DNA of 64,000 nt from Rhodococcus sp. 14-2483-1-2 (GTDB taxonomy: Bacteria; Actinomycetota; Actinomycetes; Mycobacteriales; Mycobacteriaceae), in contig NZ_NPFW01000002.1 of assembly GCF_002259405.1 (NCBI RefSeq), forward strand, positions 248,001-312,000, given 5' to 3'. The stretch's first letter is position 1. Each line of letters starts with the position of its first letter. The translations under genes were made by a program, and so were the position numbers. Positions 61,147 to 64,000 of the stretch are shown here, one piece after another. The notes below the pieces were generated by a model. It was not told the DNA's origin. It did not search any database and saw only the letters and a program-made list of their open reading frames with translations.

Positions 61147-62157
61147 TCAGGACACCCGGACCAGCATCTTGCCGATGTTGCCGCCGCCGAGCATCGACAC
61201 GAATGCGTCGGCCGCATTGTCGAGGCCGTCGTGGATCGTGGACTCGGCCACGATGTCGCCGGCAGCGAGCCAGCCCGCGACGCGGTCCTCGAATTCGCTC
61301 CTGAGGTCCTCGTGATCACGAACGATGAAGCCCTTGATGGTGATTCGCTTCAGAATCACCTCTATCAGACGGTCGAGGGGTGGACTGTCCGGACCGCCGT
61401 TCGAGATCATGCCGCACAGTGCGACGCGTCCTTGCTGTCGGAGCGCGGACAGCGCCGCCACGAGGTGATCGCCGCCGACGTTGTCGAAGTAGAGGTCGAT
61501 GCCGTCCGGTGCCGCATCACGCAGCGCCGCACCGACAGGGCGGGCGCGATAGTCGATTCCTACGTCGAACCCGAACCGATCACGCAGCAGGGCTGCCTTG
61601 TCCGGTCCCCCGGCGCTCCCGATGACCCGCGTCGCACCGAGCAATCTCGCGAACTGACCCGCGGCACTTCCCACTGCGCCCGCAGCTGCGGACACGAACA
61701 CCGTGTCTCCCGTTCGGATCTCGCCGGCGCGCTGCAGTCCGCAGTACGCCGTGAATCCGGTTTGGCCGAGTATCCCGAGCCAGTGGTGCAGCTCGATACC
61801 GCGTGGGGCGATCACCGTGGCCGCAGCGGTGTCGAGCACCGCGTGTTCGCGCCAGCCGAGCCGATGCCGGACGTAGGAACCCGCGGGCACCTCGTCGGTG
61901 CCCTCGATCACCACCCCCAGCGCCGAGCCGTCGAGAGGCGAACCCACCTCGATGTTGGTGGTGTACTGCATGTTCGACGTCCCCAGGCGTCCCCGCGTCG
62001 ACGGATCGACGCTCATGAAGATGTTGCGGACGAGAAGCTGATCCGCAGCGCGTTCGGGTAGCGGTAATTCCCGAACGTCGAAGTGTCGGGCTTCGGGTTC
62101 GCCCGAGGGCCGCTCGGCGAGAAAGACTGCTCGGGTCGCGGTCACGACACCACTCAC
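61147..62157 (-). CDS. NADP-dependent MDR oxidoreductase (alkenal/enone reductase, CurA-like)
   Basis: A 336-aa zinc-free medium-chain reductase. Family motifs are LLVRNIFMSVDPSTRGRLG, LGILGQTGFTAYCGLQRAGE, DTVFVSAAAGAVGSAAGQFA (nucleotide-binding) and DLYFDNVGGDHLVAALSALR, with the C-terminal GFIVRDHEDLRSEFEDRV. These enzymes reduce the C=C bond of enones and alkenals or prostaglandin-like ketones with NADPH. Start GTG 62157 overlaps the stop of the phosphotransferase-like gene upstream (GTGA); GTG 62145 is also possible. Coupling to that gene suggests that both act on the same intermediate, as the luciferase-like gene does beside copy A. Confidence 0.87.
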   Translation of the reverse strand: MSGVVTATRAVFLAERPSGEPEARHFDVRELPLPERAADQLLVRNIFMSVDPSTRGRLGTSNMQYTTNIEVGSPLDGSALGVVIEGTDEVPAGSYVRHRLGWREHAVLDTAAATVIAPRGIELHHWLGILGQTGFTAYCGLQRAGEIRTGDTVFVSAAAGAVGSAAGQFARLLGATRVIGSAGGPDKAALLRDRFGFDVGIDYRARPVGAALRDAAPDGIDLYFDNVGGDHLVAALSALRQQGRVALCGMISNGGPDSPPLDRLIEVILKRITIKGFIVRDHEDLRSEFEDRVAGWLAAGDIVAESTIHDGLDNAADAFVSMLGGGNIGKMLVRVS

Positions 62158-63878
62158 GTCAGTTCCAGAATGGTGACCGTGCCCTTGGATCCGTCGATCT
62201 CCACGAGCGTACCGTCGGGAATGCGACGGGTCGCCGCCTGAACTCCTGCAGCGCAGGCGATACCGAGTTCGCGGCTGACGATCATCGCGTGGGAGCCCAT
62301 GGCCCCGACGTCGGTGATCGCCCCACCGGAGACCATGAACAACGGTGTCCACGACGGATCCGTCTGTGGCGCAACGAGGATCTCACCGACCTCGAACTCG
62401 CCCAGTGCCGCCATCGAGGTGATCACCCGAGTGCGGCCCTGAGTGACGCCCGGTGACGCGCCCGAACCCTGCAGCACATCGCCCACCTGCACGGACTCGA
62501 TGGCCGACTGGCCTTTGCGACCGAGGGAGGACAACGGCGGGAATGCCTCGCGCCCGTCGAGGAACGTCGGCAGTTCCAGGCCGAACAGTTCCTTCCAGTC
62601 GCGATGGCGTTGCGCGAGTACCGGTGCGATCGACTCGGGCGCACTCGCCAACACGTCGAGTTCGGCGTCGACGGCCATGAACACGTGGTCGGCCGATTCG
62701 AGACGGCCCTCCGAGAACAGTCGGCGTCCGAGCTCGACGAGCGGAACCCGCGCTTCGTGCAAGACCTTGATGCAGTTGGTCTTGGCCCGCTCCCGCCATG
62801 CGGCGAAACGACGAGCCGACGCAAGCGCGGCAGTGAGAGTTGCTCGTCCGTCGGCATCGTCGCCGACGATGTCCTCGGCCTTCTTCAGCGCCGTGTCGGT
62901 GGCCGATGCGTGGTCGGCCAGCCGCGCATGTGGTGAGGCCGCGTCGTCCTGGAGCCGAAGCCGGTCGACGAGACCGAGAACCAGTTCGGGTCGGGTTTCC
63001 CACGACACCGATCCGAGATCCCATTCGTTGGGTCCGCGGTAGCCGAAGTCGAGCAGGAACTGTTCGAGCTGTGCGTCGAACGCGGAGTCGATCCCGCGCA
63101 CGCGCGCACCGACACCCTCGACGCCCTCGTCGAACGCGGCCATCAGCCTGTCGTCGGCCCGTGCCAGTCGACCCAGATCCCACAGTGCATACGACGGCAG
63201 CGCCGAATCGACGTCGCCTGCGGCACCGACGAGGGTCACGATGAGGTCCTGATGCTCGGCACCGAGCAACTGACCGAGTACGGCGGGGCCCACCGCGGAG
63301 CAGTTGGTGGCAACGACCTCGCCGCGCCACGCCACTCGTTCCAGGGGCATCACCGAGCGTGCGCGCGCGACGAGAGCAGCCGGGGTCAGCACCGACAGGT
63401 CCGGCCGTTCGGTACGCAAGCGGTCGGCGAGGGTTCGGTCCTCCTCCAGTTCGGGAAAGTCCTCGGTCGAGAGCGCCCAGGCATTTCGGGCTTGCAGGCG
63501 CTGGCTTGCGTCCGCGTTCTCGTCGTCCGGATGTGCCACGTAGGGAGGGATATCGGGGTCCCCGCCGTACCAGAGCTGGTCGACCAACTCGACGGGCAAT
63601 CCACCGCGAATGCCGGTCAATCGCGACATCGACATGTTCACGTAGAGATGGCCGTAGAAGATGGCCGCCGACGCCGTCAGATCGGGCGACTCCGCCAGTG
63701 AGTAGCTACCGAAGCTGGCATAGCCGAAGTTCCATCCCGGCAGGATGTTCTGAATCCAGCCCAGATCTGCGCCGAGCGGCGTGATCGGGTCCGACAGCAC
63801 GTCACTCGCGTTCAAACGTGTGTACACGGGGAGACGGGTGCTCGGCTCGGTATCGACCAACCAACGCTGTTCGGACAT
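62154..63878 (-). CDS. PEP-utilising (rifampin-phosphotransferase-like) protein lacking an ATP-grasp domain, copy B
   Basis: A 574-aa paralogue of the 36817 protein, with the same two-domain layout. Shared landmarks are the N-terminal RLPVYTRLNASDVLSDPITP, YRGPNEWDLGSVSWETRPEL, AWRERAKTNCIKVLHEARVP and the phospho-His domain PQTDPSWTPLFMVSGG followed by SHAMIVSRELGIACA with His530. The ATP-grasp domain is again missing. Divergence in the middle domain suggests a different hydroxylated acceptor or partner. ATG 63878 is used; an upstream in-frame ATG at 63902 is possible. It is coupled to the enone-reductase gene. A perfect operator copy lies about 110 nt upstream, at the window edge. Confidence 0.82.
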   Translation of the reverse strand: MSEQRWLVDTEPSTRLPVYTRLNASDVLSDPITPLGADLGWIQNILPGWNFGYASFGSYSLAESPDLTASAAIFYGHLYVNMSMSRLTGIRGGLPVELVDQLWYGGDPDIPPYVAHPDDENADASQRLQARNAWALSTEDFPELEEDRTLADRLRTERPDLSVLTPAALVARARSVMPLERVAWRGEVVATNCSAVGPAVLGQLLGAEHQDLIVTLVGAAGDVDSALPSYALWDLGRLARADDRLMAAFDEGVEGVGARVRGIDSAFDAQLEQFLLDFGYRGPNEWDLGSVSWETRPELVLGLVDRLRLQDDAASPHARLADHASATDTALKKAEDIVGDDADGRATLTAALASARRFAAWRERAKTNCIKVLHEARVPLVELGRRLFSEGRLESADHVFMAVDAELDVLASAPESIAPVLAQRHRDWKELFGLELPTFLDGREAFPPLSSLGRKGQSAIESVQVGDVLQGSGASPGVTQGRTRVITSMAALGEFEVGEILVAPQTDPSWTPLFMVSGGAITDVGAMGSHAMIVSRELGIACAAGVQAATRRIPDGTLVEIDGSKGTVTILELT

Positions 63879-63989
63879 GTCGCTTCTCGTCTCTGACGTC
63901 ATCGTCGACGTCTCGATGGATAGTTTTTTGATTCGTTCTGCACATTGCTGTGACTTCCGCCACTCTACATGCAAGACTGTAGACGATGA

Positions 63990-64000
63990 CAAGTTACTTG
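63990..64000. promoter_or_regulatory. Regulon operator site 6, perfect palindrome CAAGTTACTTG
   Basis: The last 11 bases of the window repeat site 2 exactly. The site lies upstream of the copy B gene and may be shared with a divergent gene beyond the window. A minus-strand TTGTCA overlaps its edge (63987-63992) and could be a -35 box. Confidence 0.7.

Overview
The window is high-GC, densely packed actinobacterial DNA with many GTG starts and ATGA/GTGA stop-start overlaps. A mycofactocin (MFT) locus, F420-type oxidoreductases, FadD/FadE-type acyl-CoA enzymes and a B12-dependent ethanolamine route point to Mycobacteriales, most likely Rhodococcus or a close relative. The genus is inferred from gene content, not from a marker gene. 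I saw no rRNA, tRNA, CRISPR array, transposase or phage gene, and no gene-free stretch longer than 300 bases.

Region 1 (1-14.5 kb): the 5' part of a PPOX-type flavin/F420 oxidoreductase, an amidohydrolase, a thioesterase, acetoacetyl-CoA synthetase and an acyl-CoA ligase, then an ethanolamine block. That block is aldehyde dehydrogenase, DUF779 protein, CDF metal transporter, ethanolamine permease, EutB and EutC, with a GAF-type regulator just upstream. There are no microcompartment genes, so ethanolamine would be split to acetaldehyde and ammonia in the cytosol and the acetaldehyde oxidised to acetate.

Region 2 (14.5-31 kb): a complete MFT set in two parts. mftR stands divergent from mftA-B-C-D plus a second, tandem mftD. 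mftE-F-G lies about 8 kb further on in the same orientation. Between the halves sit a LuxR-type protein, a 1257-aa HTH/P-loop/WD40 protein, a small membrane protein, a hydantoin/Asp-Glu racemase, an NCS1 permease and a GntR regulator.

Region 3 (31-64 kb): what looks like one large catabolic regulon for an unidentified compound. It encodes a FadR-type regulator, two CoA ligases, a crotonase, two large/small acyl-CoA dehydrogenase sets, a thiolase-like protein with a DUF35 partner, E1/E2 of a 2-oxoacid dehydrogenase, an aldehyde dehydrogenase, an SDR, two MDR enzymes, an F420/FMN luciferase-like enzyme, VOC and SnoaL-like proteins and a ribose-type ABC importer with a sugar isomerase-like enzyme. 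Within it are three proteins with PEP-synthase-type phospho-histidine domains. Two resemble the acceptor and His domains of rifampin phosphotransferase with no ATP-grasp domain. The third is PPDK-like with an intact PEP half but an altered ATP half. Every promoter region of this part (six of six) carries a copy of an AGTWACT-centred palindrome, best form CAAGTTACTTG, which ties the operons into one probable regulon. My leading hypothesis is a PEP-driven phosphoryl-transfer system that activates a hydroxylated substrate before CoA-dependent breakdown.
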